Counted from the stretch's first letter, positions 14,681 through 25,061 are shown. The stretch is DNA of 64,000 bases from Enterococcus gilvus ATCC BAA-350 (GCF_000407545.1 NZ_ASWH01000004.1:1-64000); one strand, 5' to 3'. Notes: generated from the sequence alone by a model not told the origin. Translations and numbers: made by a program.

Positions 14681-16642
14681 ATGGAGAAGATACCAAAAGA
14701 GAAAATTATTGTAATACCCGAAGTTGATACGGACGTTGTATCTGATTTAGCACCATTTAACTTTACAGTAGAACGTGACAAATTATTGATTGATGATTCA
14801 TACGCAGTTCCCTATGTCATTACAAAATACAATAATAAACCAAGAGGAAATTGGTTTAATCGTATTCGTAAAATGAGTGGAGATATAACCATATCTCATT
14901 ATTACACTAAAGCAAACGGTAACTCATTGAATGATTATTACAACAGAACCATTAAGAACAAGCAAGCAGAGATCGATCGTTCGCATGATCCGTTGACAAT
15001 TATTCGTTTAGAACGTGAAATGAAAATTGCACAAACGCAGTTAGAACAAGCCGTTGACGAAAACACTTCTTATCTTTATTTATATACCTATGTTTTGATC
15101 AAAAGTAAGTCCGAAGATAAGCTGAAAAAATTGTGTGAAGATTTTGAAACACGTTGTATCGCAAGTGGAGTAAAAGCGTTAATTCCATATACTATGATTG
15201 ATAAGGCGTATTGGAGTGCCTTACCGTTACAATCTAATGAAGTACCTGAATACACCTATACAATCGCTAATTCAATCAGTGCAAGCAGTATTTTTCCTTT
15301 TGATGATAATGAATTAAGTGTATTTACTAAAAATATGATTATCGAGGGAATCAATAAAGATACTGAAAATATTGTTAGTATTGATTACACCAATAGAAAA
15401 TTAGTAGTCAATCGTAACAAATTTGTTTTTGGTCTATCAGGTGGAGGAAAAACCACTTACTTAACGTCAGACTATTTAAAAAAATATGCTTTTTCTGATA
15501 ATTCAACAGAACTAAGGCACAGAATCGTTTTATTTGATCCCGAAGATGAACAAACAGAGCGTGTACGTTCTCTAGGGGGCGAAATAATCAATCTATCGTC
15601 TATGTCAGACGTTCGTATCAATCCATTTCAAATCTACTCACGCAATACGCTAGATGTCGATTTAAAAGAATCGTTATCCGATTTTGAAGAGGACGAACTT
15701 GTAGAAAATCTTGAAATAAAGCACAAAGATTTTGAAATGACTGACAATGATATTGATAAAGAAATCAGTAAACGAATGAATATTTTAACGCCATATTTCC
15801 TAATGGTGGATCACTCTTTGACTGACAGTCAATTATCTATTATTAAGTTAGAAGCTAAAAAATGCTATACGAATTTATACGAAAAGAAAAACTTGTCAAA
15901 AATGGAAAACACCGATTTTCCAACATTTTCAGACTTAGAAAATCGATTGAAAGCCTTAGAAGAAACTGATCCAAAACGATACAAACGAATTGAAGATTTT
16001 ATTTATTCATTAGAAGATTTTACAATCGGAAGTCGTACCATTTTTAACGGTCATACCAATATAGACTTAAACAATCCGTTAATTTGCTTTTCTTTGCGAG
16101 ATTTACAGACCGAAGAAGGAATCAGAGATTTAGCATACCTCAACAGCTTTAGTTATCTATTTGAAGAAATAACCAACAATCCGCAAATTGTAACGTCTGT
16201 TTATGCAGATGAATTTCACTTTTTATTGAAGAATAAAATTAGTGCTGACTTTTTCTTCCAAGCATATAAACGCTTTAGAAAATACAATGCTGATTGTACC
16301 GTATCAACCCAACAGATTGATGATGTATTAAAAGCACCTGATAATATCGGTAAAGCAATTATTGGGAATAGCTTTACAAAAGTGTTTTTTGGACTTGATG
16401 AAACGGAAGCGCAAGGTATTTCAAATGAATTGAAACTTAAACTCACAAAAAAAGAATTATCGTTCATTACCTCAAAACGGCAAGGGGAAGCTTTACTTTT
16501 CCATGGTACAAAGCGAGCAAAGATAAAAGTAGATTTAACACAGGAAGAAATGCGTTTGCTTAACCCAGGCGAATATGAAGATATTTACGGCGTTAGTCCG
16601 AAGAAAGAGATCAACTGGTTGTTAAGATCGAAAATTCAATAG
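14681..16642 (+). CDS. traE: TraE, VirB4-type T4SS ATPase (653 aa)
   Basis: Motor ATPase powering assembly/transfer. Walker A GLSGGGKTTY near residues 250-259, Walker B SVYADEFHFLL near 507-517, followed by STQQIDDVL and the C-terminal RecA-like fold; N-terminal ~200 residues form the CagE/TrbE/VirB domain. Full length relative to pIP501 TraE (~653 aa). ATG with GGAGCG upstream, 10 nt after traD. Confidence 0.95.
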   Translation: MEKIPKEKIIVIPEVDTDVVSDLAPFNFTVERDKLLIDDSYAVPYVITKYNNKPRGNWFNRIRKMSGDITISHYYTKANGNSLNDYYNRTIKNKQAEIDRSHDPLTIIRLEREMKIAQTQLEQAVDENTSYLYLYTYVLIKSKSEDKLKKLCEDFETRCIASGVKALIPYTMIDKAYWSALPLQSNEVPEYTYTIANSISASSIFPFDDNELSVFTKNMIIEGINKDTENIVSIDYTNRKLVVNRNKFVFGLSGGGKTTYLTSDYLKKYAFSDNSTELRHRIVLFDPEDEQTERVRSLGGEIINLSSMSDVRINPFQIYSRNTLDVDLKESLSDFEEDELVENLEIKHKDFEMTDNDIDKEISKRMNILTPYFLMVDHSLTDSQLSIIKLEAKKCYTNLYEKKNLSKMENTDFPTFSDLENRLKALEETDPKRYKRIEDFIYSLEDFTIGSRTIFNGHTNIDLNNPLICFSLRDLQTEEGIRDLAYLNSFSYLFEEITNNPQIVTSVYADEFHFLLKNKISADFFFQAYKRFRKYNADCTVSTQQIDDVLKAPDNIGKAIIGNSFTKVFFGLDETEAQGISNELKLKLTKKELSFITSKRQGEALLFHGTKRAKIKVDLTQEEMRLLNPGEYEDIYGVSPKKEINWLLRSKIQ

Positions 16643-16655
16643 AAGGGAGAAGCAA

Positions 16656-18008
16656 ATGAAATACAAAATCTTGAAAAATTTACAATTCTACTATCAAGAG
16701 AATGTAATTGTCGTTCAAATAAACGAAAAATATCTGACGAATCGAGAACACATTTTTGATGTAGAAGAAAGTGAACAATATTTTGTTGATGTCGAGGAAA
16801 TTTTAACCAAAGACGGAAAACTAGAAATTGTTTATCACCGTCCTAATGGCTATACACCACTACTAGATTTAAAAGAATATGCTGATTTTTATAAATTGGA
16901 TATAGTGAATCGATTACTTGAAATGAATGTACTAGAAAAAACAAACACCTATTTAGCAATGCAAAATATCCTACTCAAAGATACACGTGACTTGCTTTTT
17001 ATTTATAAAGCAGATCACTTTAATAATTTGCCTTACTCAACTAAAGAAGAATTAGAGCAGTGGAAAAATTTTATTTGTAGTTTTTTTGGTAAATTCACAC
17101 TTGAGAAGTATGAGAAGAATCGTATTGAGGTTCTAACAAAAGAAAAAAATTCATTTTTAAATGATGTAGAAGCAGTTGAAAGCTTGGAAGCATTAAGAGA
17201 TTTAATAAAAAATCGACTAACCGAAGAACAAAAGAATTTCTTTTCTACTGAATTACAGGATAAAAAAGCAGATGTCCGAAAAATTCGCAGAAATAAAAGT
17301 TTAAAAATTGTGTTAGTTATAGGTGTTATTGCGTTATATGGCGGTACGGTTTTACTTATGAAAGTAAATGAGAAGAAACAAGTTACCGCTACACAGCAAA
17401 GCGCAGAAACCGAAATCACTATATTAAATAAGATTATTGATAATGATAGTGAAAATATCGAAAAAGATATGCAAAAGCTCAATTATCCTAAGAAAAAACA
17501 AGTTGATATTTACGTGAAACTTGGTGATTATACGAAGGCTTATGAACTTGATAAGAAGTCAGATAAAAAAATTATTCAAAGTCTGTACAAACAGGGAGAA
17601 ACCGAAAAAATAGAAGCCCTTGATTTACCAGGAAGCGACTATTTAGCAGATTTCAAGAAGATTTTAGCTTATGACAATTCAACAGATATTGAGTACCTGG
17701 TTCAGACAAGTACCGATACAACTATTATAGAAGCATTGATCGATCAAGCGGTAAAGAAAAAGGATATTCCAACGGTAAAAACAATCCGTCAAGTATCTAT
17801 TACACAAAAGAAATTAGCAATCGATCCTAAACGTCAAATCAGTATGATTGACTTATTGATTGAAAATAACAGTGAAGAATTAGAAAATATGTATAAGGAT
17901 AATTCTTTAAATGAGGAATTGAAGAAAAAACAAACCAATGACCTATTAGAAGAAAACAACACATTGCTTAGTGAAAAGATTGAATTAACAAACGCTGAAA
18001 AAGATTAG
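16656..18008 (+). CDS. traF: TraF, bitopic membrane protein, EssB/YukC-like layout (450 aa)
   Basis: Cytoplasmic N-terminal ~210 residues, one transmembrane helix (~215-235, LKIVLVIGVIALYGGTVLLM), then a long helical, repeat-like external part. This resembles EssB/YukC of type VII secretion (kinase-like fold, one TM, helical tail) more than any VirB protein; I base that on layout, not on residues. Occupies the pIP501 traF slot between virB4-like traE and the traG hydrolase. Confidence 0.85.
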   Translation: MKYKILKNLQFYYQENVIVVQINEKYLTNREHIFDVEESEQYFVDVEEILTKDGKLEIVYHRPNGYTPLLDLKEYADFYKLDIVNRLLEMNVLEKTNTYLAMQNILLKDTRDLLFIYKADHFNNLPYSTKEELEQWKNFICSFFGKFTLEKYEKNRIEVLTKEKNSFLNDVEAVESLEALRDLIKNRLTEEQKNFFSTELQDKKADVRKIRRNKSLKIVLVIGVIALYGGTVLLMKVNEKKQVTATQQSAETEITILNKIIDNDSENIEKDMQKLNYPKKKQVDIYVKLGDYTKAYELDKKSDKKIIQSLYKQGETEKIEALDLPGSDYLADFKKILAYDNSTDIEYLVQTSTDTTIIEALIDQAVKKKDIPTVKTIRQVSITQKKLAIDPKRQISMIDLLIENNSEELENMYKDNSLNEELKKKQTNDLLEENNTLLSEKIELTNAEKD

Positions 18009-18029
18009 GAAGGTTGGTGATTTCATATT

Positions 18030-19139
18030 ATGGGAGTAACGGCTGCCAAACTGCTTATTCGTTATCGAAAACCGATAGCAAAAGCAATTTTAGGCTTTTT
18101 CGTTTTTATCATTGTAATCTTCCTTCTTATTTTTAGTAACGATCAAACCGCCCCTAGTGGCGGACTAGCAACAGAAAACCAAAATTTAAGTGAATCTGTT
18201 TTGAGGTACAAACGTACCGTTGAAAAGTACGCTAGACAATATGACGGTATGGAATATGTACCTTATATCTTAGCCCTTATGCAAATTGAATCAGGTGGTG
18301 AAGGTGGCGACCCTATGCAATCAAGCGAAAGTTTAGGACTGCCCTCGAACACTATTAAAGACCCCGAACGAAGTATACAACGAGGAGTAGAGTTTTTTGT
18401 AGAAAATATGAAAAGCGCTATAAATCGAGGATCAGATATAAAAACAGCTCTTCAAGCGTACAATTATGGCGGTGGTTTTGTTGATTTTGTAGTTAAAAAT
18501 GGCGGAACGTATTCTTTTGAGTTGGCTAAACAATTTTCTATTAATATGTCAGGTGGCGAAAAGGTACCCTATGTAAATGCCTTATCTACTTCAATGGGCT
18601 ACAATTATCGCTATAACTACGGAAATATGTTCTATGTGCCAAAATTACTTGAATACGTTAATGAAAGCCAGGCAAGCGCAGAGGGCGTTCAAAACAATTC
18701 TAATAATACAGGTGTTGTTCAAGTTGATGTACCTAGTGAGTACAAGAATAAATTACGTTATCCAAGATATGACGGACACAACTATAATACCAGTGGCAGT
18801 TATCCTTTTGGGCAATGTACCTGGTACGCTTTTAATCGTATGGCCCAAATTGGAAAACCAATTGATGATTTTATGGGCAATGGTGGCGAATGGGGCTATA
18901 AAGGGAAAGCTTTAGGCTATAAAGTAACAAATAAGCCAAAAGTAGGTACAGCAATTTCTTTCCAACCTGGTTCTTTTGGCTCTGATCCAGTTTACGGACA
19001 CGTTGCCTTTGTAGAAGTCGTAAATTCAGACGGTACGCTTTTAGTATCAGAATGTAATGTTGTAAACCCAGGAAGCGGAACAATCAGTTATCGAGTAGTG
19101 CCAGCTTCTATTGCGAACATTGCAAGTTATGTTGAATAA
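18030..19139 (+). CDS. traG: TraG, VirB1-like bifunctional murein hydrolase (369 aa)
   Basis: Opens peptidoglycan for the transfer channel. N-terminal membrane anchor (~16-38, KAILGFFVFIIVIFLLIF), a lytic transglycosylase (SLT) domain with Glu in LALMQIESGGEGGD (~82-95), and a C-terminal CHAP domain with nucleophile Cys in GQCTWYAF (~260) and His in YGHVAFVE (~324). Same order and length as pIP501 TraG. Start ATG after GGAAGGTTGG. Confidence 0.95.
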   Translation: MGVTAAKLLIRYRKPIAKAILGFFVFIIVIFLLIFSNDQTAPSGGLATENQNLSESVLRYKRTVEKYARQYDGMEYVPYILALMQIESGGEGGDPMQSSESLGLPSNTIKDPERSIQRGVEFFVENMKSAINRGSDIKTALQAYNYGGGFVDFVVKNGGTYSFELAKQFSINMSGGEKVPYVNALSTSMGYNYRYNYGNMFYVPKLLEYVNESQASAEGVQNNSNNTGVVQVDVPSEYKNKLRYPRYDGHNYNTSGSYPFGQCTWYAFNRMAQIGKPIDDFMGNGGEWGYKGKALGYKVTNKPKVGTAISFQPGSFGSDPVYGHVAFVEVVNSDGTLLVSECNVVNPGSGTISYRVVPASIANIASYVE

Positions 19140-19151
19140 GGAGAGGAAGAA

Positions 19152-19703
19152 ATGGAGTTTGACAAAATAAAAGTTGGTTTGTTTATCTCAACGCTTGTTT
19201 TACTTGTGGTTACCATAGGCATGATTGTTTTTGGAATAAGGCAAAGCGAACAGATCCGTCACTTAAAAAGTGATTTAAAAAGCGTACAGACGGAACTAGC
19301 AGACAAACAAGCGGAACAAAACACTAACCAAAGCGAATCGGAAAAAATTATCAAAGAATTTTACAAGACCGTTTATAACTACGAAAAAAGTCAAAAAGAA
19401 ATATCTATGACAACGGTTAAAGAATTAGCGACAGATAACGTTTATCAAGAATTACAAAACGAGATCAACGTAAACAATTCATATAGCCCACAGCAAAACA
19501 CGATTCAAAAGTCTTCAGTAAACGAAAATGAAATAAAAATTCTTGCTTATGAAAGTAAGGATAATTCACAGCAATATCTAGTAACAGCACCGATTCACCA
19601 GGTTTTTAACGGTACAAAAAATGATTTTGAAATTAATCAACTCATTCAAATTAAAAACCAAAAAATCACCCAAAGAACGACCATTCAATTAGGAGAGGAG
19701 TAA
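19152..19703 (+). CDS. traH: TraH, VirB8-like membrane protein (183 aa)
   Basis: Short cytoplasmic start, one transmembrane helix (~9-29, FISTLVLLVVTIGMIVFGI), a coiled-coil linker (SDLKSVQTELADKQAEQ) and an NTF2-like extracellular domain, the VirB8-like arrangement reported for pIP501 TraH. ATG preceded by GGAGAGG. It likely forms part of the core complex with TraF, TraK and TraM. Confidence 0.88.
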   Translation: MEFDKIKVGLFISTLVLLVVTIGMIVFGIRQSEQIRHLKSDLKSVQTELADKQAEQNTNQSESEKIIKEFYKTVYNYEKSQKEISMTTVKELATDNVYQELQNEINVNNSYSPQQNTIQKSSVNENEIKILAYESKDNSQQYLVTAPIHQVFNGTKNDFEINQLIQIKNQKITQRTTIQLGEE

Positions 19704-19707
19704 AAGC

Positions 19708-20139
19708 ATGGCGAAGAAAAAGCAAGAGCAAGTAAAACTGATTATCCTAGTTATACTCTATCTACTATTATTACCAGTAACATTGATTGTGTTTAAATTA
19801 TTACCTTATATCATTGCGAATGATACAAACATTGAATTGAGTCCCTTTGTTACAAGCATTTTAAAGCACCCAATCAATACTTTTTTAGAGATCATTCAAT
19901 CTAATTACATGATTCCGTTCTTCATTGTACAAATTATTGTTTTAATCGTTTTATTTGTCTTTCTACACCCTACCAAACGCCAACCGTTTGAGGTTGTCGG
20001 GAAAACAAACCCTGTTCATGGATCGGCTTATTGGGGGGAAGAATCAGAAATAAATGCACCGAAAAACGTTCATTTGATCCCTGAAAAATCAATGAAAAGT
20101 ATATTAGAAAAATCAATGAGGAGGGGGAAAAATGAGTAG
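19708..20139 (+). CDS. traI: TraI, membrane module of the coupling protein (143 aa)
   Basis: Two transmembrane helices (~10-32 and ~68-90) followed by HPTKRQPFEVVGKTNPVHGSAYWG, which corresponds to the membrane-proximal part of VirD4/TraG proteins (the GSAxW motif). The ATPase part is the next gene, with which it overlaps by 8 nt. This is a split VirD4 with TraI as the anchor, as proposed for pIP501. Confidence 0.88.
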   Translation: MAKKKQEQVKLIILVILYLLLLPVTLIVFKLLPYIIANDTNIELSPFVTSILKHPINTFLEIIQSNYMIPFFIVQIIVLIVLFVFLHPTKRQPFEVVGKTNPVHGSAYWGEESEINAPKNVHLIPEKSMKSILEKSMRRGKNE

Positions 20140-21787
20140 TTTATTAGCAGAATCAGACGGTTTAATCTTAGGGAAATTTCAAAGCGGAAATGTTGTGATC
20201 CAACCCGAAGATAGCAAAATAAGCAATCGAAATATTTTTGTAGTAGGTGGTCCAGGATCATTTAAAACACAAAGCTATGTTTTGCCTAATGTTGTAAATA
20301 ATCGCAGTACGTCAATTGTTGTAACCGATCCAAAAGGGGAAATTTACGAGTTAACCAATGAAATAAAAAAAGCCCAGGGCTTCAAAACAGTTGTGATAAA
20401 TTTTAAAGATTTCTTGCTAAGTTCTAGGTACAATCCGTTACTCTATATCCGCAAATCAAATGATACAAACAAGATTGCAAACGTCATAGTATCAGCAAAG
20501 AATGATCCCAAACGGAAAGATTTTTGGTTCAATGCACAATTAAACTTATTAAATACACTGATTAAATATGTTTATTTTGAATATGAACCAAGCGCAAGAA
20601 CAATTGAGGGTATTTTAGACTTTTTAGAAGAATTTGATCCACGCTATAACGAAGAAGGTGTATCAGAACTTGATGAACAATTTGAGCGTTTGCCAGACGG
20701 ACACGAAGCAAAACGCAGTTACTATTTAGGCTTCCGACAAGCACAAAGTGAAGCAAGACCAAACATTGTTATTAGTCTATTGACGACTTTGCAAGATTTT
20801 GTTGATAAAGAAGTATCAGAATTTACCAGTACCAACGATTTTTTCTTTGAGGAATTAGGAACGTCAAAAATTTGTTTATACGTGCTAATTTCCCCATTAG
20901 ATCGAACTTGGGACGGTTTAGTGAATCTATTTTTCCAACAAATGTTTACAGAGTTATATTTTTTAGGAGATAAACACAACGCAAAATTGCCAGTACCTTT
21001 AGTTATGTTACTAGATGAATTTGTCAATTTGGGCTATTTTCCAACATACGAGAATTTTCTTGCAACGTGTCGAGGGTATCGTATTTCAGTTAGTACCATA
21101 TTACAATCTTTGCCCCAGGGCTTTGAACTTTACGGAGATAAGAAATTTAAAGCGATCATTGGGAATCATGCCATTAAAATATGTCTAGGTGGTGTAGAGG
21201 AAACGACCGCTGAATACTTTTCAAGACAAGTAAATGATACAACAATCAAAGTATATACAGGCGGAACAAGTGAAAGTAAAACGTCCGCAAAAACAACTAA
21301 CCGAAGCGGAAGTAAGTCAGAAAGCTACGGTTACCAAAAAAGGCGATTGATTACCGAAGGGGAAGTTATCAATTTACAACAAGAAGAAAATGGCAGAAAA
21401 AGTATTGTGTTAATTGACGGTAAACCTTACATGTTAAGAAAAACGCCACAATTTGAATTGTTCGGAAATCTTCTTAAAAAGCATGAAATTTCACAGCAAG
21501 ATTATATAAGCAGTCAAACGGAATTTGCCAAAGAAACCATTGAGGAATTGGAAAAACAGCACAAACAACGAAAAGTACAACTAGCAAGCGCCCCAATTTT
21601 TCACGAGAAGAAACAAGAAGATGATTTGAATAAAAAAGAAATAAATCTACCTGAACAACCGATCGAATCAGAAGTAACAGAAGAAGAGGAAGAAAAAGAA
21701 CTATTAATGAGTGATATTCTAAGTAGTTTTGATGAAGGTATAGAGGAAAACACAACCAACAATGACAACAGCGAATTACCATTTTAA
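20132..21787 (+). CDS. traJ: TraJ, VirD4-type coupling ATPase (551 aa)
   Basis: Couples the relaxosome to the channel. Walker A VVGGPGSFKTQSYV near residues 36-49 and Walker B LVMLLDEFVNLG near 289-300, with STILQSLPQGFELYG after it. It lacks transmembrane helices, which are supplied by TraI; the ATG lies inside the traI end with GGAGGGGG upstream. C-terminus very acidic (TEEEEEKELL). Intact. Confidence 0.95.
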   Translation: MSSLLAESDGLILGKFQSGNVVIQPEDSKISNRNIFVVGGPGSFKTQSYVLPNVVNNRSTSIVVTDPKGEIYELTNEIKKAQGFKTVVINFKDFLLSSRYNPLLYIRKSNDTNKIANVIVSAKNDPKRKDFWFNAQLNLLNTLIKYVYFEYEPSARTIEGILDFLEEFDPRYNEEGVSELDEQFERLPDGHEAKRSYYLGFRQAQSEARPNIVISLLTTLQDFVDKEVSEFTSTNDFFFEELGTSKICLYVLISPLDRTWDGLVNLFFQQMFTELYFLGDKHNAKLPVPLVMLLDEFVNLGYFPTYENFLATCRGYRISVSTILQSLPQGFELYGDKKFKAIIGNHAIKICLGGVEETTAEYFSRQVNDTTIKVYTGGTSESKTSAKTTNRSGSKSESYGYQKRRLITEGEVINLQQEENGRKSIVLIDGKPYMLRKTPQFELFGNLLKKHEISQQDYISSQTEFAKETIEELEKQHKQRKVQLASAPIFHEKKQEDDLNKKEINLPEQPIESEVTEEEEEKELLMSDILSSFDEGIEENTTNNDNSELPF

Positions 21788-21804
21788 AGATCGGAGGAAA
21801 TCAA

Positions 21805-22728
21805 ATGAATGGATTGAAAGAATTTTTTGGGAATATCCCAATGTTTCAAAAGCAAGTCGAACGAGAAATCGAAGAAAAAGGGATTGAACCTAGTGAGGGT
21901 ATTAAAAAAATGGAATTTAGCCGTCAAGTGATCCGTAACTTAGTGATTGGCGTTTTAGTTGTCGGTATTCTTGCTTTTGTGGGCATTTCTTATTTTAACA
22001 ATAAGAATCAACCACCAGTGACACCAACAGCCACCACCGCAAGCAAAGAAAGCAACCAGTCAGAAACAAGCGGAGAAGCCACAGAAAACAGCTCACAAGC
22101 CGTTCAAGGGTCAAGCGACCATTTACTCAAATTAAGTGCGAAAGAACGAGCAGACGAAGCGACAGAAGCTTTTGAGAGTTGGTACAAGTCTTTCTCTAAT
22201 GGTGACGTGATTTTAGAAATCAACAAAGAATTATTGAAAGAAGGATCAGGCGGTACAAGCCCGATTGAATTACAAACAAAACTGATTGATAACTTAAAAG
22301 CCAAATTTGGTGATAAGGTATCAGATGATTTTTATACAGGGCTACAAGCAAGTTTCAATTTCAATCCAGTGATCGTTGACGGTACCAAAGGGCTAACCAT
22401 TTCTAAGCAAAATGATGATGAAAGTCAGTGGTTTAGTACCTGGTTCTTAGATACCGAAAAAAAGGAGAAAAACACAAAAATTATTGTTCGTAATGATTTT
22501 CCGTTTGAGTGGGTGGATTGGAGAAACAAAGGACAACATGATGAAAAAGTAGGAAAAATATTTAAAAATGTTGATTGGGATAATGATTTAAGTTATGAAG
22601 TGATAGGGATTGATTTTACAGAAGCTACTAAAAATATTGAAACCAATCAAATTTTATTTGTACAAATGCACTACAATGAAAAAATCGGGAAGTGGCAAGT
22701 TACAGGTAATGTTGGAGGTGTTTACTAA
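21805..22728 (+). CDS. traK: TraK, bitopic T4SS protein (307 aa)
   Basis: One transmembrane helix (~47-66, LVIGVLVVGILAFVGISYF), a Thr/Ser/Gln-rich linker (~75-110), then a soluble extracellular domain. Occupies the pIP501 traK position. No enzymatic motif; putative channel component. Its stop overlaps the traL start by one base (TAATG). Confidence 0.88.
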   Translation: MNGLKEFFGNIPMFQKQVEREIEEKGIEPSEGIKKMEFSRQVIRNLVIGVLVVGILAFVGISYFNNKNQPPVTPTATTASKESNQSETSGEATENSSQAVQGSSDHLLKLSAKERADEATEAFESWYKSFSNGDVILEINKELLKEGSGGTSPIELQTKLIDNLKAKFGDKVSDDFYTGLQASFNFNPVIVDGTKGLTISKQNDDESQWFSTWFLDTEKKEKNTKIIVRNDFPFEWVDWRNKGQHDEKVGKIFKNVDWDNDLSYEVIGIDFTEATKNIETNQILFVQMHYNEKIGKWQVTGNVGGVY

Positions 22729-23660
22729 TGGATTTAATAGATAAAGCAGGAGAGGTTGCAGGTGATGTAGCAGACAAAATATCAGACACAGTTTCAGGAG
22801 TTTTTGAAGGCGTAAAAGAGAGTGTGGATAGTGTATTGCACCCGATTGATACCTTGTTAGGCAATTGGGGCAGTGACCTTTTAGAAGCCAGTATGAAAAT
22901 TGCCAATAAGACGACTTTTGATATTCCCAATATCGAATTAATTAGTACCATTACCAATGTGTTTGTCTTTGCAACGACAACCTTTGCGATTTGTATTGTG
23001 TTGTATAAGGTCATTGAAGCGCAAATACAAGCTTCTAATGGGAGTGGTGACGCATTGACCGCTAATATTGTTCAAAAGCTGTTTTACTCGTCTATTGCCT
23101 TAGCAACGTTGCCCTGGGCAATGAACTTTTTTATCAAAAAGATTGTTGCACCAATCGGGGAATATGTGATCCAACAAGTCGCCAATGATTTGAACGTGGA
23201 AACGATCGGTGAGCGATTGCGTAATTTTTTAGTTTCAAATTTCTTTAATGGTGGCGTTAGTGCCGTTGTTCTCTTTGTTTTTGTGATATTCTTTGCCTTT
23301 TCAATTGCCAAGTATTTTGTAGCGATTTGTGTCTTTTATGCCGATTTCTTGGTACTGACTATGTTAACACCATTAGTTGCCTTATCGCTTTTAACAGACG
23401 AACAAAATTACTTTCAAATATGGATCAAAGAACTGTTATCCGAAGCACTCACAATGCTTATTAAGCTTATTTTGTACTTACTCATGATTACACTCATGAT
23501 TGCTGAAAAATACACGTTACCAAACTTTATGTTAATGGTTGGTTGTGGCTTGTTGATTATCAAAACACCGTCAGCCCTACAAAATATGTGGTATTCAACC
23601 AAAGTGTCAAAAGGTGGCGGACTTGGAAACTTAGCAATGATGGCTATGTTTAGAAAATAA
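22728..23660 (+). CDS. traL: TraL, VirB6-like polytopic membrane protein (310 aa)
   Basis: Amphipathic N-terminus with repeated Val/Asp segments, then about six hydrophobic helices (TNVFVFATTTFAICIVLY; GVSAVVLFVFVIFFAF; VAICVFYADFLVLTML; LIKLILYLLMITLMIA; others). This is the layout of VirB6/TrbL channel proteins and of pIP501 TraL. Translationally coupled to traK. Confidence 0.9.
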   Translation: MDLIDKAGEVAGDVADKISDTVSGVFEGVKESVDSVLHPIDTLLGNWGSDLLEASMKIANKTTFDIPNIELISTITNVFVFATTTFAICIVLYKVIEAQIQASNGSGDALTANIVQKLFYSSIALATLPWAMNFFIKKIVAPIGEYVIQQVANDLNVETIGERLRNFLVSNFFNGGVSAVVLFVFVIFFAFSIAKYFVAICVFYADFLVLTMLTPLVALSLLTDEQNYFQIWIKELLSEALTMLIKLILYLLMITLMIAEKYTLPNFMLMVGCGLLIIKTPSALQNMWYSTKVSKGGGLGNLAMMAMFRK

Positions 23661-23676
23661 GAGAGGGGGATAACGA

Positions 23677-24645
23677 TTGTCTTATTATTTTGAAATACGA
23701 ATTATTCTTCCCGAAGAAGAAAATCAATTTTTGAATCGAAAATTAAGTAAGAGCGAATTATCCGAAGTCACACACTATTTACAACAAAAGACAAGTCGAG
23801 GAATTCCAGTTAAATTTCGTGTAGGTATTTTTAGAGTAGAAGATCAAACAAAAATTATGTCTGTTACGCTGAATACAAAAAATACCAAAGAAACGGACGT
23901 AATTAACTTGTTATTAAATCGAGTAACAGATCAACACGTTTTAGTTTACTTGAATGAACCAACAGAACCAACGCTTAATACGCAAGAATTAAATCGTCAG
24001 GAGTTAAAAACGAGTAATGAACGTCAAGAAATACCGCAGACAGAAATTCCAACTGAAACAGTAAATGAACCTAGTGTTATTAAGGAAATATCGAAAAAGA
24101 ACCAAGCAAAACAAACGAATAGTAGAAAAGAATCACTATCAGAATCCATAACCAAGAAAAATGTTCCCAAAATTCATTTGTTCATATCTATTTTGATTCT
24201 TTTTATTGTATTATTGATAGGAATAAGTGTTATTCAACAAGTACAACTTCAATCAGTCAAAAAAGAGAGCGAATTATTGAAAGAACAAATTGAACGTGTC
24301 AAAGAAACGGATATTTCTCAATCGAAAATAGATACTTTTGGAAGATACTTTTTGACTTACTATTTTTCACAGGAAAAAAATCAAGAAAATTATCAGTCAA
24401 GTTTAAGAACATATGTATCCGAAAAGGTAGATATATCCGATTGGAAAGCGTTAGGGAAAACGCTTAAGAGTGTCAATTACTATGGTAGTGAACAAACAAA
24501 AAAAGGGTATAGCGTTGAATACCTTCTAAATGTTTCAGTAGACAATCGTAGTAAAATGCAAAAAATCACTTTTGAGGTTGAACCAACTAAAAACGGCTTT
24601 CTTGTGACAACTCAACCAAAACTTACAGACTTCTCTTTTAACTGA
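23677..24645 (+). CDS. traM: TraM, VirB8-like protein (322 aa)
   Basis: TTG start after GAGAGGGGG. N-terminal cytoplasmic domain with a hydrophilic linker (~100-160), transmembrane helix ~167-188 (FISILILFIVLLIGISVI), coiled coil, and a C-terminal NTF2-like domain as in the surface-exposed TraM of pIP501, a VirB8-like protein required for transfer. Second VirB8-like protein of the operon besides TraH. Confidence 0.9.
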   Translation: MSYYFEIRIILPEEENQFLNRKLSKSELSEVTHYLQQKTSRGIPVKFRVGIFRVEDQTKIMSVTLNTKNTKETDVINLLLNRVTDQHVLVYLNEPTEPTLNTQELNRQELKTSNERQEIPQTEIPTETVNEPSVIKEISKKNQAKQTNSRKESLSESITKKNVPKIHLFISILILFIVLLIGISVIQQVQLQSVKKESELLKEQIERVKETDISQSKIDTFGRYFLTYYFSQEKNQENYQSSLRTYVSEKVDISDWKALGKTLKSVNYYGSEQTKKGYSVEYLLNVSVDNRSKMQKITFEVEPTKNGFLVTTQPKLTDFSFN

Positions 24646-24673
24646 AATACGCTAAAAAGAGAGTGCTTAAACA

Positions 24674-25042
24674 ATGGGAAAAATTAATTTAAATCAAATT
24701 TACACAGCAAAAGAAATGAGTGAAAGGATAGGTAAGAATAGAAATTACCTATCCCAAGCTTACCGTAACAACAAACATGAAATACTTAAAAATTTTAATT
24801 ATCGAAAAATTGGTGGAACAATTATTTTCTCTGATAATCCCAATAATGATTTATCGCAATTGATTACAGCAAAAAAAGCAAGCCAGTTGTTAGGAAAGAA
24901 TGATGAATACTTTGCCCACATTTATAAACGGTTTCCTCATAGACTAGAGGGAATCGATCACATTTATACAGGTAAAACATTATTCTTAACGAAAGAATCG
25001 CTAGAAGTTTTTAAAAAAAAGATGAATAAAAATGTCAGATAA
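24674..25042 (+). CDS. traN: TraN, small DNA-binding regulator (122 aa)
   Basis: Internally duplicated: [24 protein letters not shown] (first ~35 residues) is echoed by [24 protein letters not shown] (~60-83), two winged-helix-like HTH units each followed by a KIGGTI/YTGKTL wing. pIP501 TraN is a DNA-binding repressor acting upstream of traA. Likely feedback regulator of transfer. Confidence 0.9.
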   Translation: MGKINLNQIYTAKEMSERIGKNRNYLSQAYRNNKHEILKNFNYRKIGGTIIFSDNPNNDLSQLITAKKASQLLGKNDEYFAHIYKRFPHRLEGIDHIYTGKTLFLTKESLEVFKKKMNKNVR

Positions 25043-25052
25043 AGCATATTTG

Positions 25053-25061
25053 TGATATACT
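25053..25061 (+). promoter_or_regulatory. possible extended -10 promoter for traO
   Basis: TGATATACT (TG at 25053-25054, -10 TATACT at 25056-25061) lies 41 nt before the traO ATG, followed by a short inverted repeat CTATTT...AAATAG. No good -35. traO may be transcribed separately from the operon. Confidence 0.35.
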
